From the NCBI GenBank assembly GCA_045631905.1, contig JAZQVO010000038.1, positions 1 to 64,000 on the forward strand: a stretch of DNA of 64,000 nucleotides. The letters are read 5' to 3'. A program made the position numbers and the translations under genes. Position 1 is the stretch's first letter. Every line of letters begins with the position of its first letter. The stretch comes from HGM04593 sp045631905. GTDB taxonomy: Bacteria; Bacteroidota; Bacteroidia; Bacteroidales; Bacteroidaceae. Shown here one piece after another: positions 8,849 to 17,545 of this stretch. The notes below the pieces were generated by a model. The model did not search any database and was not told the DNA's origin. It saw nothing but the letters and a program-made list of their open reading frames with translations.

Positions 8849-10114
8849 ATGCAAAAAAAACAAAGCGGTTGGAGCTGGATACCAACACTATACTTTGCCG
8901 AAGGACTACCCTACTTCATAGTAACAGTAATATCAGTAATACTTTACAAGAGAATGGGTGTGAGCAACAGCGACATAGCACTATACACAAGCTGGCTCTA
9001 CCTCCCATGGGTTATAAAACCCTTTTGGAGCCCGCTGGTAGAGATGCTTGGCACACGTCGCGCATGGATAAACACCATGCAAATTTTCATCGGAGCGTTG
9101 CTTGGCGCAACAGCCTTCACAATCCCCATTAACAACTTCTTTCAATGGACACTCGCCATCTTCTGGCTCATGGCGTTCGGTTCGGCAACACACGATATAG
9201 CAGCCGACGGTTTCTACATGCTCGGTCTCACAGGCGAAGAACAATCATTCTTTTCGGGCATACGCAGTATCTTCTACCGCATAGCAACCATCTTCGGGCA
9301 AGGAGTACTCATAATTATCGCCGGCCGACTCGAAGAAACGACAGGCTCCATAATCACCGCCTGGTGCATCACATTTACAGCCACAGCCATAATAATGTTA
9401 CTTGTTGGAACATATCACACCAAAGCACTCCCCACACCACAGAGCGACATATCGCGCAACGTAAAGGGAGCAAAAGAGGCACTGCACAATTTCGTTGAAA
9501 TTCTCATAACATACTTTCAAAAACCAGGCATCGGCACAGCCATACTATTCATGCTCCTCTTTCGCCTGCCCGAAGCACAACTCGTAAAAATGCTCAACCC
9601 CTTCCTTCTCGACAGTCGCGAAGCCGGAGGCCTCGCCCTTTCAACCGAGCAGATAGGCATAACATACGGCACCATAGGCGTCATAGGGCTCATAATAGGA
9701 GGCATAGCAGGAGGCATAGCAATATCGAAAAAAGGCCTAAAATATTGGCTGTGGCCCATGGTCATGGCAATATCCCTCCCCGACCTCGTATATGTATACC
9801 TCAGCATAGCACAACCAACCAACCAACTAATAATCGACGGTTGCATCTTCATAGAGCAAATAGGCTACGGCTTCGGTTTCACCGCCTACATGCTCTACCT
9901 GATATACTTTGCACAAGGCAAATACCCCACGGCACACTACGCAATCTCCACCGCCTTTATGGCACTCGGCATGATGTTGCCCGGCATGGTTTCCGGATAC
10001 ATACAAGAACAAATAGGTTACAGCAACTTTTTCATATGGATAATGTTCTGCTGTTTAGCAACATTTGCAGTGTCGGCCATGCTAAAAATAGACCCCGACT
10101 TTGGTAAAAAGTAA
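8849..10114 (+). CDS. AmpG-like MFS transporter
   Basis: This 421-residue integral membrane protein has about 12 hydrophobic helices. Its N-terminus, with ILYFAEGLPYF-like and YTSWLYLPWVIKPFWSPLVE segments, is characteristic of the AmpG/acetyl-CoA-transporter branch of the major facilitator superfamily. AmpG imports GlcNAc-anhydroMurNAc muropeptides into the cytoplasm for peptidoglycan recycling. It has its own consensus promoter. The next gene encodes a BadF-type sugar kinase, which supports a cell-wall amino-sugar salvage role. Start codon: the ATG at 8849, correctly spaced from the promoter. Transporter class is clear; the substrate is inferred from family and context. Confidence 0.87.
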   Translation: MQKKQSGWSWIPTLYFAEGLPYFIVTVISVILYKRMGVSNSDIALYTSWLYLPWVIKPFWSPLVEMLGTRRAWINTMQIFIGALLGATAFTIPINNFFQWTLAIFWLMAFGSATHDIAADGFYMLGLTGEEQSFFSGIRSIFYRIATIFGQGVLIIIAGRLEETTGSIITAWCITFTATAIIMLLVGTYHTKALPTPQSDISRNVKGAKEALHNFVEILITYFQKPGIGTAILFMLLFRLPEAQLVKMLNPFLLDSREAGGLALSTEQIGITYGTIGVIGLIIGGIAGGIAISKKGLKYWLWPMVMAISLPDLVYVYLSIAQPTNQLIIDGCIFIEQIGYGFGFTAYMLYLIYFAQGKYPTAHYAISTAFMALGMMLPGMVSGYIQEQIGYSNFFIWIMFCCLATFAVSAMLKIDPDFGKK

Positions 10115-10131
10115 AATATACCGTATCTTCG
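10100..10131 (+). promoter_or_regulatory. Promoter of the BadF-type kinase gene
   Basis: TTTG (10100-10103), a 20-base spacer and TATCTTCG (10124-10131) lie across the end of the transporter gene. The ATG at 10157 is 25 bases downstream, so the kinase/FKBP pair can be expressed separately. Confidence 0.72.
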
Positions 10132-10156
10132 CGTAAAATTTGAGAAAAAAACATAT

Positions 10157-10996
10157 ATGATACTTATAGCTGATTGTGGCTCAACCAAAACCGACTGGGT
10201 ACTCTTCGACGGCGATACAATAATATCGCAAGTAAAGACACAAGGATTCAACCCCACCCAGCAGAGTACCGCACAAATCTTAGAGGTTTTAACAGCCGAA
10301 CTTAAAGAAAAGATAGACACAACAATCCCCGACACCATATACTTCTATGGTGCCGGTTGCGCGTATGAGAGTGCAAACAAAAGAATGCAAAAAGCACTCG
10401 AAGAGATATTCACAACACGCGACATACACATAAACAGCGACCTGCTTGCAGCCGCTCGCGCCCTTTGCGGGCACGAAGAAGGCATCGCCTGCATACTTGG
10501 CACAGGCTCCAACTCATGCCTGTTCAACGGAGAGAAGATTACCGACAACACCCCGGCCCTCGGCTACATATTAGGCGACGAAGGCAGTGGAGCCCACCTC
10601 GGCCGTCAGCTGGTTAGCGACTGCATAAAGAAACAGCTCCCCCCCGCCATCTGCGAGAAGTTTCTCAAGCAATACAAACTATCGGTAGCCGATATACTCG
10701 AAAAAGTATACCACGCCCCCCTGCCCAACCGTTTCCTGGCAAGCTTCGCCCCCTTCCTGTACGAAAACCGCACCAACGCCGAGATACACGACCTGCTCAT
10801 ACGTTGCTTCACACAATTCTTCCAGCGTAACACCATGGTCTACCGCCGTTCATGGCTCCCCATACACATAATAGGCAGTATCGGCATAAATTTTGCCCAA
10901 GAGATAAAAGAGACAGCCGAGAGCCTCGGCCTCTCCATAGGCAACATAGTAGAAAGCCCCATAGAAGGATTAATAGAATACCATAAAACCAAATAA
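10157..10996 (+). CDS. BadF/BadG-type ATPase, probable N-acetylhexosamine kinase
   Basis: This 279-residue protein has the ASKHA (actin-like) kinase fold. LIADCGSTKTDWVLFDGD (residues 2-19) is the phosphate-1 loop, CILGTGSNSCLFNG (about 115-128) phosphate-2 and LGYILGDEGSGAHLG (about 135) the adenosine-side glycine motif. Relatives include eukaryotic GlcNAc kinase and bacterial MurK, which phosphorylate GlcNAc or MurNAc released from the wall. The preceding AmpG-like gene fits a recycling pathway. It is 4 bases upstream of an FKBP gene and likely cotranscribed with it. The sugar substrate is not shown by sequence. Confidence 0.85.
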   Translation: MILIADCGSTKTDWVLFDGDTIISQVKTQGFNPTQQSTAQILEVLTAELKEKIDTTIPDTIYFYGAGCAYESANKRMQKALEEIFTTRDIHINSDLLAAARALCGHEEGIACILGTGSNSCLFNGEKITDNTPALGYILGDEGSGAHLGRQLVSDCIKKQLPPAICEKFLKQYKLSVADILEKVYHAPLPNRFLASFAPFLYENRTNAEIHDLLIRCFTQFFQRNTMVYRRSWLPIHIIGSIGINFAQEIKETAESLGLSIGNIVESPIEGLIEYHKTK

Positions 10997-11000
10997 AAAA

Positions 11001-11975
11001 ATGAAAAAGATTATCAAAACATTCGCCATAGCAATAATGGCTGCGACAACAATCTCATGCGGTGCCAACGAAAAAAGCATCACAAAAATAACAAACGGAG
11101 ACAAAAACAAGATGGACAGCCTCTCCTACGCATACGGAATAATCATAGGCGAGCAGTATGGCCCAGAAAGCTCAATCGTGAAAGACCTGAACATAGATCT
11201 ATCGGTCTTTTGGAAAGCATTAAAGACAACAGCCACCGGCAACGAGATGATAGTAGGAAAAGACACTCTTGTCGAGAAAAACATGCAGAAGATATACGGC
11301 AAAGCCTTCACACGCGACTTACAAAGCAAAGTAATTGCAGCAAAAAAAGACAGCACAGGCAACACCAAAGTATACAACTCGGAAAAAGAGCGCGAATTAG
11401 TATCGGCATTCATAGGTACCGATATTGCACTGAGCATGATACGCATGGATATCCCCATGCAACTCTACTGGGTTGAGAATGCATACAACGAGAAACAGGA
11501 CGGCAAAGCAACAATGAGCGCACGCGAAGCCACCTCCTACATCAACAACTACATGATGACAGTAATCCCTGCCGAGAACGACAAAGCGTCGAAAGCATGG
11601 CTTGCCGAGGTTGAAAAAGAGAAAGGCGTTAAAAAAACATCAACCGGCCTTCTCTATAAGATAGAAAACGAAGGCGACATGAGCGCAAAACCCACATCGC
11701 TAAACGACTATGTAACAGTACACTACAAAGGCACAACCCGTAACGGCAACGTATTCGACAGCAGTTACGACCGTGGTCAAACCATAGAGTTCCCCTTGAA
11801 CGGTGTTATCAAAGGCTGGGGCGAAGGCTTGCAACTAATTGGCAAAGGCGGTAAAATAACATTGTGGATACCCGCAGAGCTTGCATACGGTAGCAGAGGT
11901 GCCGGCAACTCAATCGGCCCCAACGAAGCACTACGTTTCGACGTTGAGTTATTCGAAGTAAGACATGCCGAATAA
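11001..11975 (+). CDS. FKBP-type peptidyl-prolyl isomerase lipoprotein
   Basis: This 324-residue protein begins with a lipoprotein signal (hydrophobic stretch then TTISC, Cys about residue 20), so it should be anchored in the envelope facing the periplasm. Residues about 35-200 resemble the FKBP_N dimerisation region. The C-terminal ~100 residues are a complete FKBP domain: VHYKGTTRNGNVFDSSYDRG, GVIKGWGEGLQLIGKGGK and IPAELAYGSRGAG, including the active-site Tyr, Asp, Trp and Phe positions. It catalyses proline isomerisation during folding of exported proteins. It follows the BadF kinase by 4 bases. A bidirectional terminator at 12077-12118 separates it from the convergent FAD gene. Confidence 0.92.
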   Translation: MKKIIKTFAIAIMAATTISCGANEKSITKITNGDKNKMDSLSYAYGIIIGEQYGPESSIVKDLNIDLSVFWKALKTTATGNEMIVGKDTLVEKNMQKIYGKAFTRDLQSKVIAAKKDSTGNTKVYNSEKERELVSAFIGTDIALSMIRMDIPMQLYWVENAYNEKQDGKATMSAREATSYINNYMMTVIPAENDKASKAWLAEVEKEKGVKKTSTGLLYKIENEGDMSAKPTSLNDYVTVHYKGTTRNGNVFDSSYDRGQTIEFPLNGVIKGWGEGLQLIGKGGKITLWIPAELAYGSRGAGNSIGPNEALRFDVELFEVRHAE

Positions 11976-12076
11976 ACAGATATTCATAATCATCTAAGGT
12001 AATTATACACTCTTCACAACAACAGTCATTACAAAATACATATGACAATTTTTTAATATTGTATACAACACCTTAG

Positions 12077-12118
12077 TACAAAAAAAGCGACCAATTATAA
12101 TTGGTCGCTTTTTTTGTA
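12077..12118. terminator. Bidirectional terminator
   Basis: A 42-base perfect palindrome with A7 on one side and T7 on the other, core GCGACCAATTA, lies between convergent genes. It has the T tract needed on both strands. Confidence 0.88.
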
Positions 12119-12134
12119 TTCGATAAACTCAAAA

Positions 12135-13706
12135 CTAAACAGAAGGCTTCTCCTCGTGATACTCGCTCTCGGTATTAACAGCCCACACCCTCGACTTTTC
12201 GCCCATGCCACACAAGCAATCGACAGCCTCAAAAGCAGTGAGCATCGAGTGATCCATATTATTATACCTGTGCTGACCGTTACGCCCTATGCAATAAAGA
12301 TTCTCTATCCCATCGAGGAAATCGCGCACCACCTGCAACTCATCATAGGTACCAAAGTAAGCAGGATAGGCCTTCTTCATGCGCACGATATGCGACGATT
12401 TAACAGCTCGCGCCTCAACAATACCAATCTTCTCAACCTCGGCAACAGCCATAGCAATAAAATCACTGTCGGCCATGCACCACATCTCGTCGCCCTCGTT
12501 GCAAAAATATTCAAGCCCTATGAAGAGAGTATTTTCAAAATCGGCAACCATATAAGGCGACCAGTTATTAAACACCTGCAAACGCCCCACCTTCACATCA
12601 CGCTCCTGAATATAAATCCAAGTATCGGGCACCCTGTCGGCATACGTTTTCAGTTTAGTGCAATTTTTAATAGACATCTTGTCCACCAACAAGCCCACGG
12701 TTATAAAATCGCGATAAGGGAGCCCCTCGGCCACTCTCTTCACCTCGGCAGGCACATCAATACCACGCAAAGCACCCACAAGTTCCTTTAAAGGCATCGA
12801 CGAAAAGAAGCAATCGCAATCGACAGGTTGCAAAGAGCCATCGGGCAAACGACACTCCACACGCACCACCCTGTTGTTCTCCACAACTACACCCTCTACA
12901 CGATGCTCCATGTACAAAGAGCCTCCACCCTCCTTTACAATATCGGCAACACGCTCCCACAACTGCCCGGGACCAAATTTAGGATAAATAAATTTCTCAA
13001 TCAAAGAGGTCTCCACCCCCTTCTGCTCGATACCGCCTTTACGAAAAGATTTTGTAAAAGCATTCTTCAACAAAGCAGCCATAGAGAGCCCCTTCACACG
13101 TTGGCTACCCCAGTCGGCCCCAAGCTTTGACGGGTGCACGCCCCACACCTTCTCGGTATAATCCTCAAAAAAAAGTTTATACAAAGGCTCGCCGAAACGG
13201 TTTATATAGAAATTCTCCAAAGAGTCCTCCTTGCGCTTGTTAAATTTAGCCGCAAGATAGCCGAATGCAGCCTTACAAGTGCGCACAACACCCATATTCG
13301 CCAAGGTAGACACATTCAACGAAACGGGGTAAGGGAAAAATTTACGAAGGAAAAATATGCGCGACACACGCCTGCGTTGTAACATCACATTATCACACAC
13401 CTGAGGGTCGGCATCACCGCCACAACGCTTTGCACCAAGCAAAAGCTCATCGAGAGCAGGTGATGTCTGCTCGGGCAGAATATTGCTCCACCACCGCATT
13501 ACAGCATCGTTTTTCGAAAAAAAACGATGCCCGCCAATATCCATGCGGTTACCCCCGAAATTAACAGTCTGCGACAAACCACCCACAGCCCTACTCTCTT
13601 CGAGAATGAGAGGTACATAATCGCACCTTTTCAACAACTCATAAGCAACTGTAAGACCGGCAGGACCGGCTCCGGCAATCACACATTTTTTCTTTTTATG
13701 CTCCAT
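12135..13706 (-). CDS. FAD-dependent amine-oxidase-like protein (protoporphyrinogen oxidase/UDP-galactopyranose mutase type)
   Basis: The protein (523 residues from the chosen ATG) starts with a Rossmann FAD-binding motif, VIAGAGPAGLTVAYELLKR, with the acidic LEES at the end of the second strand and the amine-oxidase motif GGLSQTV. IGGHRFFSKND follows, as in HemY-like and UDP-galactopyranose-mutase-like proteins. The C-terminus has GRNGQHRYNNMDHSM, the second FAD-contact region. Bacteroidota members are often annotated as protoporphyrinogen oxidase, but many lie in polysaccharide loci, so the substrate is uncertain. I chose the ATG at 13706, just before the Rossmann motif, over one 10 codons upstream. 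It is monocistronic, with no heme or polysaccharide genes nearby. Confidence 0.82.
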   Translation of the reverse strand: MEHKKKKCVIAGAGPAGLTVAYELLKRCDYVPLILEESRAVGGLSQTVNFGGNRMDIGGHRFFSKNDAVMRWWSNILPEQTSPALDELLLGAKRCGGDADPQVCDNVMLQRRRVSRIFFLRKFFPYPVSLNVSTLANMGVVRTCKAAFGYLAAKFNKRKEDSLENFYINRFGEPLYKLFFEDYTEKVWGVHPSKLGADWGSQRVKGLSMAALLKNAFTKSFRKGGIEQKGVETSLIEKFIYPKFGPGQLWERVADIVKEGGGSLYMEHRVEGVVVENNRVVRVECRLPDGSLQPVDCDCFFSSMPLKELVGALRGIDVPAEVKRVAEGLPYRDFITVGLLVDKMSIKNCTKLKTYADRVPDTWIYIQERDVKVGRLQVFNNWSPYMVADFENTLFIGLEYFCNEGDEMWCMADSDFIAMAVAEVEKIGIVEARAVKSSHIVRMKKAYPAYFGTYDELQVVRDFLDGIENLYCIGRNGQHRYNNMDHSMLTAFEAVDCLCGMGEKSRVWAVNTESEYHEEKPSV

Positions 13707-13896
13707 TAATCTATGGGGTATTAATTTATTCTTCAAAAATACGCTTTTTATGGTGCGACACCAAAAATAAATCGCAAAATAATAGAAACGTATTAAAATT
13801 ATTTACAAAAATTTGGTTACGCCAACGCCAAGTACAAATTCTCATAATAGAGATAAATTTAAACAGAACATAACAAGCAGATACTTTTATACAAAA

Positions 13897-13924
13897 AGAG
13901 TTGGGCGATGTGTCGCCCAACTCT
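13897..13924 (-). terminator. groESL terminator hairpin
   Basis: A 12-bp perfect stem (AGAGTTGGGCGA / TCGCCCAACTCT) with loop TGTG lies 29 bases after the groEL stop, followed on the - strand by a T-rich run. Confidence 0.82.
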
Positions 13925-13952
13925 GCTATATGATACAATGTTTAAACTACTT

Positions 13953-15590
13953 TTACATCATACCGCCCATGCCACCCATGCCGGGAGCGCCCATAGGCAT
14001 CTCGGGCTTATCCTCTTTCTTTTCAACAATCACGCACTCGGTTGTGAGGAACATACCTGCGATAGAAGCAGCGTTCTCCAAAGCTACACGTGTAACCTTG
14101 GCAGGGTCCACAACACCGGCCGCAAAAAGGTTCTCATAAACATCGGCACGAGCATTGTAACCATAGTCGGCACTGCCCTCGCGCACCTTCTGCACAACCA
14201 CAGCACCCTCTTTACCGGCATTAGCCACAATTTGACGCAAAGGCTCCTCGATGGCACGTTTAATAATTGCAACACCTGTCTTTTCGTCGGCATTCACCAC
14301 GTCGATATTCTCCAAGCAGTCGATAGAACGGATATAAGCAACACCACCACCGGGAACAATACCCTCTTCGATAGCGGCACGTGTAGCACAAAGAGCATCG
14401 TCCACACGGTCCTTTTTCTCCTTCATCTCAACCTCCGAAGCAGCACCCACATAGAGCACGGCAACACCGCCTGCCAATTTGGCAAGACGCTCCTGCAACT
14501 TCTCCTTGTCATAATCGCTCTTTGTAACAGATATCTGCTGTTTTATTTGAGCAACACGAGCTGCGATAGCCTCTTTGCTACCGTTACCATCAACAATAGT
14601 GGTATTATCCTTGCTGACTGTTATGCGACCACAAGTACCGAGCATCTCCAAAGTAGCCTGCTCCAACTTCACACCCTTCTCTTCGCTTATTACAAAACCA
14701 CCTGTGAGGGTTGCAATATCCTCGAGAAGATCCTTGCGACGGTCACCAAAACCGGGAGCCTTCACAGCACAAATCTTCAACTGCGAACGCAAGCGGTTCA
14801 CAACCAAAGTGGTAAGAGCCTCGCTCTCAACGTCCTCGGCAATAATAAGCAAGGGACGACCAGTCTGCACGGCAGCCTCCAAAATAGGAAGCATATCCTT
14901 CAAATTGGTAATCTTTTTGTCATATATGAGCACATAAGGGTTCTCCATCTGGCACTCCATCTTCTCGGTATCGGTTATAAAATAAGGAGAAAGGTAACCA
15001 CGGTCAAACTGCATACCCTCTACCACCTCGATAGTAGTATCGCGACTCTTAGCCTCCTCTATGGTGATAACACCATCTTTTGTAACCTTGCGCATCGCAT
15101 CGGCAATAAGCTTACCTATCTCACTGTCGTTGTTAGCCGAGATTGTAGCAACCTGCTCAATTTTGTCATAGTTGTCACCCACAGTCTCGCTCTGTGCCTT
15201 AATCGACTCAACAACCTTTGTAACAGCCTTGTCGATACCACGTTTCAAGTCCATGGGGTTGGCACCTGCTGTAACATTACGCAAGCCCTCAGTAATGATA
15301 GCCTGAGCAAGCAAAGTAGCAGTTGTTGTACCATCACCGGCATCATCGTTAGTCTTCGACGCAACCGACTTAACCAACTGCGCACCTGTGTTCATATAAG
15401 CATCGGCAAGCTCCACCTCTTTTGCAACAGACACACCATCTTTTGTGATGTGGGGAGCACCGAACTTTTTCTCGATTATCACGTTGCGACCTTTGGGGCC
15501 CAATGTAACCTTCACTGCATTTGCGAGCTCATCGACACCTTTTTTAAGCTGCTCGCGAGCCTCCATATTAAATAGAATTTCTTTTGCCAT
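13953..15590 (-). CDS. groEL: Chaperonin GroEL (Hsp60)
   Basis: This 545-residue protein is a full-length group I chaperonin. Visible are LGPKGRNVIIEKKFG and GDGTTTATLLAQAI (nucleotide-binding motifs, the Asp needed for ATP hydrolysis), the apical domain YLSPYFITD, and the flexible Gly-Met tail (MGAPGMGGMGGMM). It forms the 14-mer folding chamber in the cytoplasm with GroES. It lies 17 bases downstream of groES and ends before a strong hairpin. Confidence 0.99.
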   Translation of the reverse strand: MAKEILFNMEAREQLKKGVDELANAVKVTLGPKGRNVIIEKKFGAPHITKDGVSVAKEVELADAYMNTGAQLVKSVASKTNDDAGDGTTTATLLAQAIITEGLRNVTAGANPMDLKRGIDKAVTKVVESIKAQSETVGDNYDKIEQVATISANNDSEIGKLIADAMRKVTKDGVITIEEAKSRDTTIEVVEGMQFDRGYLSPYFITDTEKMECQMENPYVLIYDKKITNLKDMLPILEAAVQTGRPLLIIAEDVESEALTTLVVNRLRSQLKICAVKAPGFGDRRKDLLEDIATLTGGFVISEEKGVKLEQATLEMLGTCGRITVSKDNTTIVDGNGSKEAIAARVAQIKQQISVTKSDYDKEKLQERLAKLAGGVAVLYVGAASEVEMKEKKDRVDDALCATRAAIEEGIVPGGGVAYIRSIDCLENIDVVNADEKTGVAIIKRAIEEPLRQIVANAGKEGAVVVQKVREGSADYGYNARADVYENLFAAGVVDPAKVTRVALENAASIAGMFLTTECVIVEKKEDKPEMPMGAPGMGGMGGMM

Positions 15591-15607
15591 ATCTCTATCT
15601 CCTTTTT

Positions 15608-15880
15608 TTATCCAATAATAGCCAAAACGTCACTCTGACGCATAATCAAATACTTCTCACCTTCAAATTCAAGCTCGGTGCCGGCATATTTACCATAGAG
15701 AACCTGGTCGCCAACAGCAATTACCATCTCCTCGTCCTTTGTACCGTTACCAACTGCCAAAACTTTACCCTGCAAAGGTTTCTCCTTTGCTGTATCGGGG
15801 ATAATTATACCACCGATAGTCTTCTCCTCTGCCGCCATGGGCAAAATAAGCACTCTGTCTGCTAATGGTTTAATGTTCAT
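15608..15880 (-). CDS. groES: Co-chaperonin GroES
   Basis: From the ATG at 15880 this gene encodes 90 residues, the normal GroES size, starting MNIKPLADRVLILPM. The mobile loop (EEKTIGGIIIPDTAKEKP) and VGDQVLYGKYAGTE are clear. A longer in-frame reading exists upstream but extends beyond the family's N-terminus. It is the first gene of groES-groEL. No CIRCE element is visible; see the sigma-54-like site at 15951-15966 and the palindrome at 16039-16056. Confidence 0.98.
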   Translation of the reverse strand: MNIKPLADRVLILPMAAEEKTIGGIIIPDTAKEKPLQGKVLAVGNGTKDEEMVIAVGDQVLYGKYAGTELEFEGEKYLIMRQSDVLAIIG

Positions 15881-15950
15881 AGTTGTAATATATTTTTTAA
15901 GTTCAATCCAAATATCATGCCCATCACAACATGAGCACATTAATTATATA

Positions 15951-15966
15951 ACGAAAAGCGTGCCAA
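15951..15966 (-). promoter_or_regulatory. Possible sigma-54-type promoter of groESL
   Basis: The - strand reads TTGGCACGCTTTTCGT. The left half equals the sigma-54 -24 element (TTGGCACG); the -12 half is imperfect (TCGT for TTGC). No exact TAnnTTTG box is seen between here and groES. Low confidence. Confidence 0.3.
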
Positions 15967-16038
15967 AAAAGTTTTTTTGCCACAGTGGCGCAAAAATAAT
16001 ATCTATTTTATTATTTACATGGAAAAAATGCGACAAAA

Positions 16039-16056
16039 TGACACACCTATGTGTCA
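16039..16056. promoter_or_regulatory. Palindrome, possible operator or enhancer site
   Basis: TGACACACCTATGTGTCA consists of perfect 7-base half sites around CCTA. It lies about 75-90 bases upstream of the sigma-54-like site, a distance typical of enhancer-protein sites, and also upstream of the divergent yihY-type gene, so it could serve either. Confidence 0.35.
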
Positions 16057-16163
16057 GTTAAAAAAACAGAACGCATTAATATCGCAAAAAAGCACATTTT
16101 TACGCAACTTATTTGTATTATTGCAAAACAAGCAAAATTCAACAACACCACATAAAGAACAAA

Positions 16164-17534
16164 ATGATAGTATCGTTAAAAAAGATTGTCGCCAAGATAG
16201 TAAATTTGGAAAGCGACAAAGGCATCGACGAAAACCGAAATCTTTGGGCAATCATCAAGCTGATAAGCAGTTTCGGCAAGTTACAACAATCATCGGCTGC
16301 CCTCACCTACCACACACTATTTGCCATAGTACCCGTGATGGCACTCATGGTAGCCATAGCCAACATCTTAGGCTACGGCGAAATATTCAAAGAACAAGTA
16401 GAGCTCTTCTTTCAAGGGCAAGAGATTATATCGGAAAGCCTTTTGGGCTTTGCCAACAGCTACCTGAACAACACCCAGGTAAGCTTTTGGTTAGGAGCCG
16501 GTATCGGACTCATACTGTTGCTATACTCCGTATTTTCAATATTCCAAACCATCGACGCCACCTTTAACGCCCTGTGGAACATGCCCGGGCGCAACTTCAC
16601 CCAACTGCTCAGCATCTTTGCCATAGTATTGCTGTTGCCATTTGTGGCAATCATACTGCTTGCCATCTGGTGGACCATGTCCTCGTACCTCAAAGGAAGC
16701 ATAATACACGAACTAAACGTCTTTCTTTTCACCGTTGGTACATACATCGCATGCCTTTTTATAGCCTACAAGCTCATTCCACGCGCCGAGGTTAAAATAA
16801 AATACGCAGCGATAGCCGCAGTAGTATGCGGACTCGTCTTTGCCCTCATGCAATATTTCAGCTACACAATAATATCGATGTTCAGCAACTACCGCAACAT
16901 ATACGGCGACCTTGCCAGCCTCATCATATTCATATGGCTCATCTACCTTTCGTGGACAATCTGCATGGCCGGCAGTCGCTGGAACTATTTTCTGCAAAGA
17001 GCCGACAAACTTGTGCGCGAAAACAAATTTACAGGCATCAGCGACAACTACCGCAAGTTCCTATGCCTCATGACACTCGACAAAGCCGAGCAACTATGCT
17101 CGCTCACCGGTAAAGAATCGTTCGACATAGAATACATATCGGGAGTAATAAACAGCGCCTACGATATACCCCCACACATATCATCGGTATTCATCACCTC
17201 CATGATAAATCGCGGAATATTCATCTCGCTCGACAACAAGAACAACTACCAAATATCAGGTCAATATCGTCACCGCACAATATTGGAACTTATAGAGCTC
17301 TTCGACAAAGCAGGCATAAACAAAGGAGCCATAGAAGAGGCACAAAACGCACACGAGCACAAGAACGCACAACTTTTGTGGCAATATATCAACGGAGAAA
17401 GTTCAATGGATAAAGAGGCGTGGAACATACCGCTCGAAAACTTCTTCAACGCAAAAATAGATACCACCGCACAAGTTGCTAACAAGCCCGAAGAAAAAAA
17501 ACTCATCGACCGCATATACAACCTATTTAAATAA
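16164..17534 (+). CDS. YihY/BrkB-family inner membrane protein
   Basis: The chosen ATG gives 456 residues. The N-terminal ~290 residues carry about six hydrophobic helices and the family motif LTYHTLFAIVPVMAL; FNALWNMPGRN and IYLSWTICMAGSRW are further YihY (formerly annotated RNase BN) landmarks. The last ~165 residues form a soluble, winged-helix-like extension typical of longer Bacteroidota members. The molecular function of the family is unknown; the old ribonuclease assignment is not supported for it. An upstream in-frame start at 16113 adds 17 unlike residues. It is 11 bases upstream of the symporter gene and likely in one operon. Confidence 0.88.
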   Translation: MIVSLKKIVAKIVNLESDKGIDENRNLWAIIKLISSFGKLQQSSAALTYHTLFAIVPVMALMVAIANILGYGEIFKEQVELFFQGQEIISESLLGFANSYLNNTQVSFWLGAGIGLILLLYSVFSIFQTIDATFNALWNMPGRNFTQLLSIFAIVLLLPFVAIILLAIWWTMSSYLKGSIIHELNVFLFTVGTYIACLFIAYKLIPRAEVKIKYAAIAAVVCGLVFALMQYFSYTIISMFSNYRNIYGDLASLIIFIWLIYLSWTICMAGSRWNYFLQRADKLVRENKFTGISDNYRKFLCLMTLDKAEQLCSLTGKESFDIEYISGVINSAYDIPPHISSVFITSMINRGIFISLDNKNNYQISGQYRHRTILELIELFDKAGINKGAIEEAQNAHEHKNAQLLWQYINGESSMDKEAWNIPLENFFNAKIDTTAQVANKPEEKKLIDRIYNLFK

Positions 17535-17545
17535 CAACCACAAAT

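Noticed and set aside
13953..15575. Long open frame on the + strand opposite groEL
   Set aside because: It is an antisense shadow of groEL and its translation lacks protein-like features.
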